From Harmothoe impar (taxonomy: Eukaryota; Annelida; Polychaeta; Phyllodocida; Polynoidae): a stretch of 64,000 nt of DNA. The stretch is taken from positions 33,408,303 to 33,472,302 of the forward strand of contig OX381721.1 of NCBI GenBank assembly GCA_947462335.1, given 5' to 3'. Under the pieces are notes generated by a model. That model was not told the origin of the DNA, made no database searches, and saw nothing but the letters and a program-made list of their open reading frames with translations. A program made the translations under genes and the position numbers. This document shows, piece after piece, positions 12,501 through 24,296 of this stretch. The stretch's first letter is position 1. Every line of letters starts with the position of its first letter.

Positions 12501-15445
12501 GGCCTAATATATTACTAGCTATCAGGAGTTTTTGGATTCCTTAGCAGTATTCTGATATACCCACTATCAAAATGTGCAGCGTAAGGCATTTAAACCTGAA
12601 ATATACATGCAGAGAGTGACGTAACGGAGGAACAACAATTTATCCAGCCAATCTAAACCTCCACCAGTTGCCTAGTCCGCATCCGATCAGTTACTGCCGG
12701 CTCCCCTTGCCGCACACTGTTAAGTCCTATTCCTCTCGCCAGGGGGCAGCACCTGACTAGGTCCACCCCAGTAGAGGGGGGTGCAGTGTCACTCCATTTT
12801 ATAGGCACATAGACATTAGCACGTCTATCTGCACAGTAACAGACACAGAAATGTTATCTGGAGAAAGCGATACTTGAACCCACGACCCTCAGATCTAGAC
12901 CCGCTGCTTTACCAACTGAGCTACATCCCCATCTGATAACTTGACCGCAGCGTATGTTTGAACCGACACATGGGTAAAGTTGGGACTCCACTACCCAATC
13001 TTTTGGGCAATTCTCACGATCTGATCATATATCATATTACATGTCTGGACAGTTTGCTCAGGTATTGATAAAGTCCTTTATAAATCTACCTGGCGCATTA
13101 AGCCATTCATTTTCTGTATAAATTGTGTATAAATCGGCCGATTAGAGTCCTGCTGATGAGACCAATGAAAATCAAACCTGTTAGATATGGGATTGGAGCC
13201 CAAATTGGCCTGGGTTGCAAAATAGCGACATAATCGGGACCTAAATCTTCTTACATGGCCTTGGCAATTCTATTTTCCACTTGTTTATGAAAATAAACAT
13301 TATTTATAAACGTAAACGGTTTGCAGGGTCTGTGGTACCTCCCTGTTAAAGGTAAGTAATTGTCATGGTATATAACTGAGTCAGATTCGTGAGAATTGCA
13401 CCGATTTGTGAACAAAATCGGCTAGTGGAGCCTCACCTTAAGGCAGACTCGGAACGGTGGTTCCCTCCTGCATGCTCGCCACAAGGAGAGTCTGTTCCCC
13501 TACAATATGCATATGCTTATTGTGACCAAAGATCAGATCTTAATACCGTAAATTCCTGCGTACTACCCGCGGGTTATGCGCAGACCAGACTCAGCTTTCA
13601 TTTGATACCAGACATGCCTATATAGGGTGTGGCCTGTTGGATATACGAGGGGTTTTATTACTATACCAGCGCCTTCGGGGACTGGGATTTTGAATAAAAA
13701 AAGACTGGGGTAAGAGGGTGGGGGGCTACACGGGGGGGCTACACGGGGGGGGGGGCTGGGACACGCCACCCTGAGGCCGCGTATCCTCTCACATCGCCAA
13801 ACCCCAGATCGGCGCGGGAACATTGCTGCGTCCCACTGCCCCAGATGGCCCTTGGCGATGTTGTCATGGAGATGCGTCCCTACCAACCTCACTCTCCTAA
13901 CAGATTCTTACGGAGGTGATCGACTCAGAAGTTTAGGTGGGATTATCTTATTTATTTGAATACTTTATAGTATCATACTCATAGGGGAACATTGCATGAG
14001 TATTTACAGTGATATTTCGTTGTATTTCGTCACAATGCTTTAATAGATTAGTTATTTCAGCACCCATTTGATGCAGAAAACAATGGCAGACATCTGAGAA
14101 ATTGGTTACCTGATGTTGTCAGGCACTCTGTGCGAGAATAATGTGTATTATATGTAGTTTTCTTTTGAAAACAATCGTATTATAATAATTAATCTGATAT
14201 AGAAAAAACTTGTCAAATGTGAGGTCCTCCCGGCAAGCACCCAGGCCAAATTCAATGGGGGAGTTTGCTGGTCCCAACTAATGCAGTTTTATATAAAGGG
14301 GAATAACAGTACTAAAATCGACTTTTTCAAACCCAGAAATTAGTAGATTTTTCCAAGTTAGGGGTGTGGATAATTTGTGAGATGCGGGTTATCCGAGGGA
14401 ATTCACGGTATTTCAGAATTTATTGATCTTAAAAAGGGAGGAAAAAGTAAGTTATTTCTATCCACCTGCATGACTGGCAGTATTAGCTTTATTTTGATAC
14501 TAAACATGCCAGTACTCCTCAATCTTTGCTCTGTTTTTTTGTTTTTTTAAATTAGTAAACAAGAATTGCGGTTGTTGCCACGTAAAGAAAATATTTTGTG
14601 ATCACATATGCATAAATTTGTGTTGTAACTCCTTAATCCAAGATGGTGGCACCCATTCTGACTTCTGGTGAAGTGCGAACATCACGTTTTGTATAGGGGC
14701 ATAACCAGATGGAATGATCCGAAACCAATGTATACGGAGATAGAGATCCTTTGGAAGTTTAAGTTGGCAATTAAAAAAGACTCCCCACGTTGCTTTATGA
14801 ATGTTAATTAAATCCTCATACGACATACCATAACCTCATCTCATCTCATCTCATCAGAAATATTTGTAATAATTGTAGGAAATATCTTTTTGTGAACTCC
14901 ATATTATAATGAAAATTCTGTAAGGATGCCATTGCTACTCATTTATTAAAGACTGTCAAAGAATTTGTATAGATAGGAGTGCTGGCGGCAGAAGGGCAAT
15001 GCGCCCAAGCTAGCTTTTGTCTGAAAGGGTGATCAAATCCAATAAATCCACAATAAAAAATATATCTCGTCCTGGTGGACTGCCCACCACTTCGGCATAA
15101 AAAAAAAGAGAAACTTCAACTCAAAACTTGATTTCTATGACGCCAGGAATGATAAGAAAACCTTTTGTTTTGAGGGGCCATATGCAACTTTCTGTATAGC
15201 TCTCTAACTGGTGCCGACTTGTTCCCGTGATCACATTCCTTACACTGACACTGACAATCTCTTGTGATCTTGGGATGTTATAGTGTGTGTGAGTATGGTC
15301 CCTGCCAAAATTTCATGAGAAATTCTGTGGACAGACCTAAGATGGCTGCGAATGTGGAGCAACTAGAATTATCGCTATACGAACCTTTGATTGGAGATGC
15401 AGTTACAGCAATAACCAGCAGCAATAGTAGGCAGGTCCTCATCAT
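6350..15445 (-). CDS. Serine protease A, S1A (chymotrypsin fold), 8 coding exons
   Basis: Secreted zymogen serine endopeptidase of 302 aa. Coding segments in order are 15445-15385, 11474-11371, 10675-10584, 9949-9895, 9539-9410, 8889-8722, 8503-8367 and 6511-6350. All junctions are GT-AG, phases agree throughout, and the total is 909 nt including stop. Residues 1-18 form a signal peptide (leucine-rich core). Residues 19-36 form an acidic propeptide ending in RR, then VIGG at 37-40. The catalytic triad is His84 (TAAHC), Asp153 (HDLAL) and Ser252 (GDSGS). The residue at chymotrypsin position 189 is Gly and 216 is Val, which suggests elastase-like cleavage after small residues; 226 is Ala. The active-site motif reads GDSGSP instead of GDSGGP. 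Cys191 is present but Cys220 is missing; an extra Cys follows GWG (residue 200). Cys293 looks unpaired. Protease B downstream on the same strand is a paralogue with the same exon plan. Substrate and tissue are unknown. Confidence 0.88.
6950..7440. repeat. Minisatellite, GGGTTCAGATCGGG / GGACGGGCTG units
   Basis: Ten or more degenerate units of about 40-60 bp combine CAGATCGGGTTTTTGGACGGGCTG with CCCGAATTGGG. It lies in the last intron of protease A. Related units in the opposite orientation occur at about 7975-8225, with others at 36120-36235 and 40200-40375. Confidence 0.75.
7975..8225. repeat. Inverted-orientation copy of the GGCTGCCC minisatellite
   Basis: Units such as CTGAGCCCAAAT and GGCAGCC repeat about five times, reading as the complement of the array at 6950-7440 and lying in the same intron. 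The short ORFs here on both strands are by-products of the repeat. Confidence 0.65.
8367..8503 (-). CDS. Protease A coding exon 7
   Basis: 137 nt, phase 1 in and phase 0 out, donor GTGAGC. It encodes [13 protein letters not shown] through GMGICQ, including the Cys168-Cys182 pair (residues 224 and 237) and Cys191 (residue 248). The S1 base residue (189) is Gly. Confidence 0.9.
8722..8889 (-). CDS. Protease A coding exon 6 (catalytic Asp)
   Basis: 168 nt, acceptor TTTTACAG, donor GTGGGT. It encodes the catalytic aspartate in HDLALMHL, then a 30-residue loop, Cys193 (136 equivalent) and FTGWGC with the extra cysteine at residue 200. Confidence 0.9.
9410..9539 (-). CDS. Protease A coding exon 5
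   Basis: 130 nt, begins in phase 0 with [13 protein letters not shown] and ends in phase 1 at a GTGAGT donor. This acidic surface segment is an insertion relative to compact trypsins and is conserved in protease B. It ends with [10 protein letters not shown], the usual strand before the catalytic Asp. Confidence 0.88.
9895..9949 (-). CDS. Protease A coding exon 4 (micro-exon)
   Basis: 55 nt between acceptor TTCTTACAG and donor GTAAGG. It encodes [18 protein letters not shown], the strand and loop after the catalytic His. The first T completes an Ile codon with the previous exon. Confidence 0.85.
10584..10675 (-). CDS. Protease A coding exon 3 (catalytic His)
   Basis: 92 nt, donor GTAAGT. 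It encodes VYFQLDG, then [18 protein letters not shown], with the Cys42-Cys58 pair and His84. Confidence 0.92.
11371..11474 (-). CDS. Protease A coding exon 2 (propeptide and activation site)
   Basis: 104 nt, acceptor TCTTACAG, donor GTAGGT. It encodes the acidic propeptide [15 protein letters not shown], the activation junction RR|VIGG and the first strand PWLVSLT. Confidence 0.92.
12650..12930 (-). repeat. tRNA-headed SINE candidate
   Basis: On the minus strand from 12930 the sequence has a tRNA-like 5' half (GATGTAGCTCAGTTGGTAAA) and a B-box-like GTGGGTTCAAG about 35 bases on. The acceptor and anticodon stems do not close properly, so this is not a working tRNA. A non-tRNA body of about 200 bp follows. 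It lies in the long intron between exons 1 and 2 of protease A. Confidence 0.55.
13547..14413. repeat. Possible MITE with ATACCGTRAATTC ends
   Basis: Left ATACCGTAAATTC and right GAATTCACGGTAT are inverted, each with a nearby ACCCGC/GCGGGT block. The interior has GC-rich and G-run parts. This is one of the weaker repeat calls. Confidence 0.35.
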
Positions 15446-15463
15446 GAAGCAGTCAACACCGAG
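15385..15463 (-). CDS. Protease A exon 1 (signal peptide)
   Basis: The exon starts after the acceptor TACTATTTCAG with 18 nt before ATG at 15445. It codes for [20 protein letters not shown] and ends in phase 1 at a GTTCGT donor. The first base G plus AT of exon 2 gives Asp21. An ATG in the upstream exon at about 24.25 kb would be in frame (see findings). Confidence 0.85.
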
Positions 15464-16759
15464 CTGAAATAGTAGAAACACATCTCAGGGAGTCATCATC
15501 TTTTTTAACAACAGGGGGGGGGGTTGGTGGATTTTCTTGCGAACAGGTCCATATTTTCTTGGTTCCGCTGGGCCGACCTCTTTGGGCTATAAAAAGATAA
15601 AGGGGTGCGATTTTGTTGGTCCCCCCCTCAAGAGGGATCCAAATTCTGTTTTGGTTTCCCCACCCCCCCAAATGCAACACTCCCCCCCCCCCCTTAAAAG
15701 ACCCCTCCCCTAGGTCTAAACAACAATCACACACTTCTGTTCCCACATCTTAACTCGTTGATGGCAGAATCATTTCAATGTCAACTTCAAAATAATTTAA
15801 TCATTTAATGAAAGTACATGTTTATATGCTCTAATACCACTACGAACTAAAACAAAAACACAATCTAGCCCGTCGGTATCTATCTTAATACCAATAAACT
15901 GTGTTTCATTCCTGCACAGAAATTGTCTATATTTGGACTTTCCAGCAAATTTGCTTGTTCCAGCCAGAAAGCCAACTCGATGTGCTATTAAAACTGGGAA
16001 ACCCATGCTTGACCGGGCCTATCAAAATAACGTGGTATATTGTACTTAGAGTCATCCAAAAGGAACTAGTGCTAGTCTCTGTTCTACCCAAACCATCAGT
16101 GTCTACCAATAGGTCTCTATATAAAGGAGCAATCAAGGAAGTATAATTAGCCCTTAGCACCTTAGAATCACCCATAATGAGAACACAATCTTTGTGGCAG
16201 GCCGTCCACCATACTTCCAACAATTATATTGAAATTGTATGGTGTCTGAACACTGACAGTTCAGTCTGTGCATTCTTAGTATCCAATCGCTAGCTGAGAT
16301 TTCTATGGCTCCCCTTAACGTAAAAACAATCAACTTGCCCTCCAACCTTTCCCCCATACCAAATACATGTTTACAGGTTGTGAATAGCCACTCCACTGTA
16401 TCTCAACCCTCACCCTATTCACCGGGCTGGGTCACGACTGGTATTACTCTGAAACTGAAGGTTATTATAATACCAGGCTTCGTTGCCTGCTGCTCAATAT
16501 ATCCAACAACCTTCTCTCCAATTCAACTGACTGTTAAAATTCAAGCCACTACTTCCAGGTGTCTACCCATGGTGCACAGATTGAACTGTCAGGGATAATA
16601 TACCATAAAATGGTCATGTGGCAGTATGGCAATCCACAGCTACTACACAGACTAGGCCCCTACCCATGCCATGGACCAAGCAGCTCAGAAAGTCACCTCA
16701 TTGCTTTAATATTACAATAAAGCTCACATAGCCACAGAATGTATAGGAAATAAAGGTAA

Positions 16760-17002
16760 GGCTGTGTCTCATGAACTTGGGCAATGTTTTTGTCTGGGTG
16801 CAATCTATGACCGGCTTGAAAAAAAACGGTTTATTCAGGGCAGATGTAGATAGAAGTTGAAATAGAATGAGTGATATAAAGTCTCAAAACAGCCATTAAC
16901 ATTTTCCACCATTTAAGTCTTCGTATACCCTAAAAAAGGTGTTTTTCAAAGCCGGTCATAGATTGCACCCAGTCGTTGGCCCAAGCTGTTGAGACAGAGC
17001 CC
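16760..17002. repeat. Foldback MITE, GGCTGTGTCTCA family, short copy
   Basis: Left arm GGCTGTGTCTCATGAACTTG and right arm ending TTGAGACAGAGCC are inverted. Inside are GCAATCTATGACCGGCTT and its inverted partner AAGCCGGTCATAGATTGC. Both arms carry a single copy of the unit that is expanded into arrays in the copies at 24.3 and 25.9 kb. It lies in the 5' UTR intron of protease A. Confidence 0.75.
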
Positions 17003-18056
17003 AATTTTGTCATCAAATCAGAGCTATTCTCACAAACCAGACCCAAACTTATGTGAAATAATGTGTATTTAAACAAAACCAAGCCTCTCATAATCCATGT
17101 TACCATGATCTGAAAGATTTACTTTCGTGAGAATGGACCAAAATATCGGTTAGTGGAGCGCCAGCTTTAAACATCAAGTATCACCCCACACATCTGAGTA
17201 ACTGATGGATATACACCGGTTTAAGTTTCAGCGTTAGGAGGCTACCCGGGGGTGGAGGGTGTGACTGATAAGAAAAATAGAAAAGGCTGTCCTTAGACTA
17301 TATGTCATTATTTATGTATTAGGTGAGGTTTTACAAGTAGCACATTTTCTTCATACTTGGCAGGTCATAAAGTAAATCTGTGAACAAATACACCAGCCAT
17401 AGGTAAGACCATTAACTGAGGACTTGCCATAACAAATTTGGCTTATAGGCGAGTAAGAAATCCAATATATAATATCAATTTATGTACGCTAGTTTCATAT
17501 GCCCAGTGTATAAAACAGATGGCCTATTTAAGATCTCGCTACACAGGCCACATGTGGGGGGGGGGATTTTGGGGGTCAAATTAGATTTACGAGTTATTAT
17601 GCTTCAAAACGCCTGTGTGCACCAATATTTTTGAGCCATAGGGAGGGGGATTGACCCCTTGACTGGGGATATAAGAAAAACAGCTGCTGGGAGGGTTAAG
17701 GTGACATTCAGTTAAAAAAGAGAGGGGGATGAGTTTCTCAAATGAGTATACATGTACTTTACCGTAATGCGTAAGTAATGCAACATAGGGGATGGGGTGG
17801 TTTATTTTCTAGAGGAAAATGCGCGACCATTAGACATTGGCAATAATGGCCCTCTTATGATCCCATAGCGTCCCTTCTGTGTCCAGTTTAGTTGCTGTGG
17901 AGAGCTAGTCTTTGAAGATTTGAATGAGAAGTTGGTAGTTAAAGCACTATTCTCCAGTGCTTTTTGTGCCAAATAGCTGTCCTCAATACTCTTTGAAATC
18001 ATCCAACTGTATAACACCTCTGAACCATTGAGATTTACTAGTATTAGGCCAAAAAA

Positions 18057-18321
18057 AGAAGGTTTGTTTCAGGTCACGCGACCGACCCTATCTAAACAGG
18101 GCCGACCCTACGTATTTATGCAATTTTGAAGAAATTTTTATATTTTTATACTTTTTTTGGGGTCAATTTTAGGTTTACAAAATTTTGGGGAAAAAATCTC
18201 CCCATTTTACACTTTATTAGGTCAATTTTAGAGGGGAAGTTAAAAAAAAAAAATCCAACCTACCGACCCCAGAGTTTCTTCCCATGTTACCTGAAACAAA
18301 ACTCTTTTTTTTTATTTGGCC
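18057..18321. repeat. TTA-flanked MITE (GGCCAAA family), copy 1
   Basis: 265 bp with inverted ends GGCCAAAAAAAG...ATTTGGCC and inner GTTTGTTTCAGGT / ACCTGAAACAAAAC. It is flanked by TTA on both sides (18054-18056 and 18322-18324), consistent with the 3 bp TWA duplications of PIF/Harbinger-type elements. It has no ORF of its own. Confidence 0.75.
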
Positions 18322-18755
18322 TTAGCATAAATGAATGTATGTGCCTTTAACTTCACTTCAGTGTCACCCCTGGTGTGACTATTTTTCTGAGGGACAAAAA
18401 TACCTTCCTTTCCTACCTACCTTAATGATGCATTACCAGCTAGTTTTGGTGGGTTTTTTTCATTATATTTTACATATACCAAGTGATTGTAAGTCCATAT
18501 GAGAAATTTGGAGTCTATTATTTCTCTTTTAATCTGTAAATATGACCATAGCTTGCAAAATGTATAACTGCGAGCTAGCAGAAATGAAGATTAGATTTCA
18601 TAACAAATGGATATCCTATGATAAAGGGCATGTCAATGGATAAGGAAATGACTAATGGAAGTCTACATTCGGCTCTTCTATCTTTTCACTCCGGTCCCGA
18701 AGGGACTGGCAGGCGTATATCCCCGCAAAGGCTACGCCGAACATTCGGTTTAGGG

Positions 18756-19079
18756 AGTGGTCATTTTTTAACAACATGGGGGGGTTGGTGGATATTCGAG
18801 TGAGCAGGTTGAAATTTTGTTGGTTCCCCCCGGGAGGGGTCGACATTTTTTGGGTCCCCCCTCTCAGGCAAGTTGAGAATGAGTGAGGCCGACCCCTTTG
18901 AGCTATAGTAACATGTAGGCTTTTTCGCTAAAAAGGGGTGTAATTCTTTTGGCCCCCCCCTTCAAGGGGTCCATTTTCTTTTGCTCCTACCCCCTTTAAG
19001 GGGTCAAAATTATTTTGGTCCCGCCGCCAAATCCGGCAGACATCCCCCCCCCCCATTGTTAAGAAATGACCACTCCCTT
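18756..19079. repeat. G/C-run MITE (GGGAGTGGTCATTT family)
   Basis: Left TAGGGAGTGGTCATTTTTTA and right AATGACCACTCCCTTA are inverted, and each is followed inward by AACAATGGGGGG-like runs. The interior is poly-purine/poly-pyrimidine tracts. Relatives occur at 29393, 31400, 36000, 38694, 42623 and 63735. Confidence 0.75.
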
Positions 19080-20224
19080 ATTTCATAACTTGATTTTGGG
19101 TCGATTGAGGTGCTAATGTGTCTTTGAGCAGCTGTGTTAATCTACAAGAATTAAGCTCTTTCATTTCAAAATATTGATGCAATTCAGTGGCAGAGCTTCC
19201 CTCAGTCCTGTTGATAAAGCAGTGTTCAAAGTCTACATTTTTGAAAACATTGTAATGTTGTTTTTCAACCAATAATTTCTTGATTTTTGTTAACATATGA
19301 ATATCGTAGTTTTCATGAGATCTAAAACATGTGGTTTGAAAGTAACGAATGTGTAAAGAGTAACACCAAATTATTGTTATTCGTCAATCTTTTTGTAGGG
19401 AACATTATCAATACTATGAATTCCATGCATTACCCACAGGTTGTACACCAACCAAACTGCGCTTTAGTTTGATACCAAACATGTCTATATACCTGCACAT
19501 TGCTATGTATAAAGGTCAGTGGGGGCATATAATAAATGGGCTACATTTACAGTATTTCTGAGAAATCTGCAGTGAAGATTTCCTGATACATGAGTGTGAC
19601 CCAGACTGCTTGATAGTCAAAAAGTACCAGACTTGTATGAATCAATACATCTCTGTGACAGATAGTGGGAGGATCCAGTGTCAACTTGTCTCCTTCTGGT
19701 TTTGCAAGGACAATAAGAAAATAACTCTACCCTTAAAGGCTAGCCTTATGTCTTACAGCTCTATGTTCATTTGTCGTTGTGATGCACTAGTTTGGTACAG
19801 GCAAGGAACTAACTAGCAACCAATATTGCATTGGTGCATCCTGCCAATCTGTATTGACTGTGTGGTGACAAAGGGCATAATGGATTTAAGCACCTACAGC
19901 CTTTGATAGAGGGTTATAACTTATATAAGAGAATCGACATAAAAAAAGATAAATGATTGATGCAGGAATTCAGAGAAATAAATAGATCTTACTCTGGTCC
20001 TTGTAAAAAGTAGTGTAGTCACCTACATATTGATGATTTCTTATGAAAAAGGGAAAAAACCTATTCTAGCTTTTCTTCTCAAATCATTGAGTGTGTTACT
20101 TGATGATTCATTTTAACGCCCCCTGCATAGCAGGAGACAGGCACACAATGCCTTCTATGCACGCCCGGGATAGTTCTCCTAGGTGCAAGGACAAACGTTA
20201 AGAGCGCAATCTTAATCTAAGAAT

Positions 20225-20345
20225 TAAGATGCTCTTAATTGTCTTAAAAGTAATAATGTCACTCCTTCATAGAGTGCACCACCCATCTTAATTATCTTAA
20301 AATGATACTGTCACTCCTCCATAGAGTGCACCACCCATCTCAATT
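20225..20345. repeat. 60 bp tandem duplication
   Basis: Two head-to-tail units share TGTCACTCCT, CATAGAGTGCACCACCCATC and AATTATCTTAAAA with few differences. Confidence 0.7.
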
Positions 20346-21537
20346 ATTTTAAAGTTAGTCTTAATTGTATGTTAATCTATCTTAATTCTATCTTAAACTA
20401 CACAGTCCATTATAGGATAGGCTAGTCGACTAGTATGTAAAAGGGGGCTCTGCCCTCTGACCCCCATTTTTTTTTTTTTTTTTTCTTTCTTTGTAGATTA
20501 AGACATTTTAAGATGTAATACAAGCCGGTATACTGTTCTCCACACATTAAGATAGGAGAGCTAGCACGTATTTGCGCCTTCTATAGGCTGTGCAAAAAGA
20601 AAACCTGTCTAAGAAACAAGAAGACTTTAATGCTACTTTTGATAGCTCTGCAGAGGTTAATAATTAGAATATCAATGAAGGAAAGTATAAAGGTTACAGC
20701 TATATATTGACACCTAGATCATCGTTGACTAATTAAATAACCACATCAACAGTGGCCCTGTCCTAACCAACTGAGCAAACCTTTAATCCCTTGGTGATTT
20801 GTTATAGAGTTAATAAGTTAAATTAAATTGAATCTTCATTTATCTGTACTGTATACTGTGAAGTATGCTGAAGGCCTGTCTTGCCTCTATAACAGTGTGA
20901 ATCAGACACAGTGTGTGTCTATTCATTAGCAAAAAATAAAAAGCATAAAAAGCATATAATGTTGATTTAGCTATATGTCTTGTCTGATGTTGGTGGACAC
21001 GATAATTGTGTGGAACTCATGTTCACTGAAAAGTGAAGCAATTACTCTTCCTTGAGACTGGGGGCCTTTCTGATTCATTGACAAGTTGTCCCCCGTTGGT
21101 CCGGGCATTCCCTATGCATGGAGGTATTTTATTCTAATGTATAGAAACTTTTTCTTTTAGGCAGTTTTATATAACTTTTTCCTATACCACCAAAGAATCC
21201 AGCCTACCCAGCTAACTTAAAAACGTTTTCCAAACGGTTGTAAAACGTTTGCTGGAGGTTTACAAAGTTTGCAAAAAAAACGTTTTAAAATGTTAAAACG
21301 TTGACAGAAACAAACTTTGTGTTAGAACGTTTTAAAACGTTTTATAAACGTTTGGAAAAGGTTTGGAAAAGGTTGGGAAAAAGTTTTGCAAAAGGTTTGC
21401 AAAAGGTTTGGATGCAAACTTTTGCAGAAGACTTTGAGCTAATGAGGCTGATGGACGTAGCTCATTTAACCCAGACGTAGCGTATGCATTCAGCATTGCT
21501 ACATCTGCATTTCATGAGCTACATCGGTACTAGGCCT

Positions 21538-21602
21538 TGAGGTGGTAGGGACAGGTGAGGTGGTAGGGACAGGTGAGGTGGTAGGGACAGGTGAGGTGGT
21601 TG
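21538..21602. repeat. Three 20 bp tandem units (GGTGGTAGGGACAGGTGAGG)
   Basis: Three near-perfect head-to-tail copies, inside the 21.2-22.4 kb element. Confidence 0.8.
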
Positions 21603-22025
21603 TCTAACTTCAATTGGTGGTGATAGGTGGGTTGGGGGTCATTAGGGACCTTTAGCAACCACGTAAAAGCCCATAAAATGCAGACGTAGCAGTGCTCAAA
21701 GTATAGGATACGTCTATGTTTAATTGGCTACGTCGGGTTTGCTAAAGGTCCCTTTTGCCTTTCTTGTCTTCGCCTATCTCGCCGGTCCTTGTGCAGGTTG
21801 CCTATTTTGCCAGTCCTTGTGTAGGTCACCTATCTCATCGTTGCCTATCTCACCGGTTCCTTGTGCGAATAACGGCCGCTATTCACACGGGCCGGTCCTA
21901 TTGGGGTCCCATGCATATTCTAAAGTTTTTTTTTGTTTTTGAAATAAAAAAGAAATAAAAAGGGGGCATGCAACCTCAATGTGGTATATCTATATGCACA
22001 GGTTTCAGCAGGCTTATTACCAGAT

Positions 22026-22095
22026 CCTCAGTAGAGTAGGGGTAAAGCATTATACTCACATGTGGGAGATCCAGGGTTCAACCCCCTGGGCAGTT
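22026..22095 (+). other. Degenerate tRNA-like sequence inside the AACGTTTT element
   Basis: GTAGAGTAGGGGTAAAGCAT resembles an A-box region and GGGTTCAACCCCCTGGG a B-box/T-arm, spaced as in a tRNA, with CAC in the anticodon-like position. The acceptor stem is not convincing, so this is a tRNA relic or SINE head. Confidence 0.4.
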
Positions 22096-22882
22096 CTTGA
22101 TGAACCTTCTCCCCCACAATATTTTTGCCAAAAAGGGACGACTTTTTTTTTTGCCCCCCACCTTTCGATGGGTCATAAAGCTGTAGGTCTACTAAGTATA
22201 GCAAAACCATAGGCTACACAAACGTTTTAAAACGTTTTAAAACACATGTTTGTTTCCGAACCATATACAAACGTTTTAAAACGTTATAATACAAAGGTTT
22301 GTTTCCGAACCAAATACAAACGTTTCTAAACGTTCTAAAAACGTTTTTTGTTAGCTGGGTACACGACTGTATGAAGCAAACCGGTCCTGGGTCTACTTTA
22401 TACAGTATGTATAAAAGAATTTTCAATTGAATCAGAAGGAGAATAACTTTTTCCATCACACAATACTTTTCAAAATTAAAGATTTTGTTCCACTTTTAAA
22501 TCACTAACTAATGACAGTTATTCCTAGATTTTAAAGTCCGTGTGTATGCCGTCATGCATTAATCATTTTATAATTCTAGCCTACTTTTGAATGTTTGAAG
22601 TCTCTTGTTCCTTCTGTATACTTTTCTAAAAATCGATTTATCATTGTTAAATCTCAATTTTTATTTTTTATGGAATACGGCAGTACCATTGACTTAACCA
22701 AGGAAGGCCGTATTACACACCCTCTGTTAAATAACCCATGGCCGTATTATGCGACCCTATGACGTCATGAACATGGTAGTTTGTTTACATTTTGAACGAT
22801 GTAGGAAATTGTCCTTTTAGCCCCCCTGCCCCCTGTAGGCCCTAATACTTTAATTTGAATTGAAAAAGGTAAAAAATAAACA

Positions 22883-23033
22883 CAAAGGCACACTTGTTTC
22901 TGGTCTTTTGAAGGGTTATTTCACTTGTTGACCCTCGGGCTGCATTTCACTCGGCCTGCGGCCTTGTGAAATACGGCCTGAGGGTCAACTCGTGAAATAA
23001 CCCTCCAAAAGACCAGACACTCGTGCACCTTTG
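22883..23033. repeat. About 150 bp near-perfect palindrome (foldback MITE)
   Basis: CAAAGGCACACTTGTTTCTG...GGGTTATTTCAC on the left is mirrored by GTGAAATAACCCTCCAAAAG...CGTGCACCTTTG on the right around a GGCCTGCGGCC centre. It would form a long hairpin. Confidence 0.75.
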
Positions 23034-23304
23034 TCTATAAATTTTATTTCTTGTCATAATTACCGAACTACTTACACCACAAAAAGTGTACAGTATCTGA
23101 AATATGGCCCAATATGTATAGAATATCATGATACTTTGTTTTTTATTGGGAGATACATAGATACCTGCGGATATGCCATAGACTGAGGTGATACAATACT
23201 CCCTACTGCAGATGCAGGTGCCATGGGCGGCCTACTCACCCAGTATTACCCTGTGGGGAGGCCCTGGGCGCCTTGGATGTAACACCCTAACATGGGTTAC
23301 AACA

Positions 23305-23778
23305 GTGGCGGATGCAGGATTGGGGGGACCCAAACCTGGCCAACCCAGGGTGAATGGCTGTTCCGCGCTGGCACCGCAAGCAAAGCACAGCGGTAACACT
23401 AGGGGGGTTTGGAGGCATCCCCCCCCCCAAGAAAATGTTGATAGTCATACTCATGCATCTGGGGCTTGTATCTAGCCTCTACCAATTGGATTGGAAAAAA
23501 CATAATTTTATGAAGTTAAATCTTGTATTCAAATACAGTCACCCACCCATGGTACATAATACAGTGCCTCAACCTTAAAACAATTTGGAAAGTATGGACT
23601 GGATGGAGCATTCTAATGCATTTTGGCTAAGAATTTATATGTCTATGTATCTCTATGGTGTTTGCCTATATATGATATCATCCCCTTTTCTCTCTTTCTT
23701 TCCCTCCTTTCTTCTCTCTCTCTTTTTTTTGGGGGGGGGGCAAGGCCCGTCGGGCCACCCCCCCTGGATCCGCCAATG
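23305..23778. repeat. MITE with GTGGCGGATSCAGG ends
   Basis: Left AGTGGCGGATGCAGGATTGG and right CCCCCCTGGATCCGCCA are inverted and lead into G/C runs. The same terminal family appears at 35490-36905. Confidence 0.6.
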
Positions 23779-24246
23779 TTATTATATCGGTGCATCTCGG
23801 TTGGAAATGTTGCATTTTTAACGCCAGGCAATCTTTAAAGGGTTAAAGGATCAGTATTCTCACCGATGCTTCTGGGACATAACCCTAGATGCAGCTGTTT
23901 AAACCTTCAGGCCTGCATGTTGTCTTTATAAGGAACAAGTGTTCTCATGATACATCAATGCAGTACATCAAGCCTATCAGGCAGCATTGTAGGAGTGTAT
24001 CAACCCTGTACGGTTAGCATGATGCCTGAGGAGTTGACTTGCCATGAGGAGTAGACTTGCCGGAGCTGAATCTTGGCATGTCTACTAAGTACCTACACTC
24101 TTAAATAAAGCTTTGAATTTCACATATTGTCTTCAACTTCTTCTAGATTACTGTACTGAGTCACGCATCAATTGTCGATCCCCTCCCCCCCCTTTTCAAA
24201 TTCCTGCATTGGCCTCTGAACCCTTACTACAGAAAACTGTACTTAC

Positions 24247-24273
24247 CACCATGTGGATCTTCTCACCTGTGTG
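24247..24273 (-). other. Predicted 5' UTR exon of protease A
   Basis: On the minus strand the segment ends at a strong GTAAGT donor (donor bases 24246-24241), lies about 30 bp below a TATA box, and aligns with the matching segment of protease B at 52.86 kb. It contains CCACATGGTG just before the donor. Its 5' boundary is estimated from TATA spacing. Confidence 0.55.
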
Positions 24274-24296
24274 CCGGCTGCTCCGGTCCACCGCCT

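Larger units (their letters stand above)
21205..22361. repeat. DNA element with TACCCAGCTAAC ends and AACGTTTT arrays
   Basis: The left end TACCCAGCTAAC and right end GTTAGCTGGGTA are inverted. Inside each end, AAACGTTTTAAAACG motifs repeat many times (21220-21360 and 22220-22350). Each end starts with TA, so a TA target is possible. The middle contains a tRNA-like stretch and unrelated short repeats. No transposase is visible. Confidence 0.7.

Noticed and set aside
12857..12930. Functional tRNA gene
   Set aside because: A- and B-box-like motifs are present, but the acceptor and anticodon stems do not pair.
23985..24060. CRISPR-like array from repeated GATGC/GCAGCCCTGG motifs
   Set aside because: Copies are dispersed, palindromic and without regular spacers; the genome is eukaryotic.
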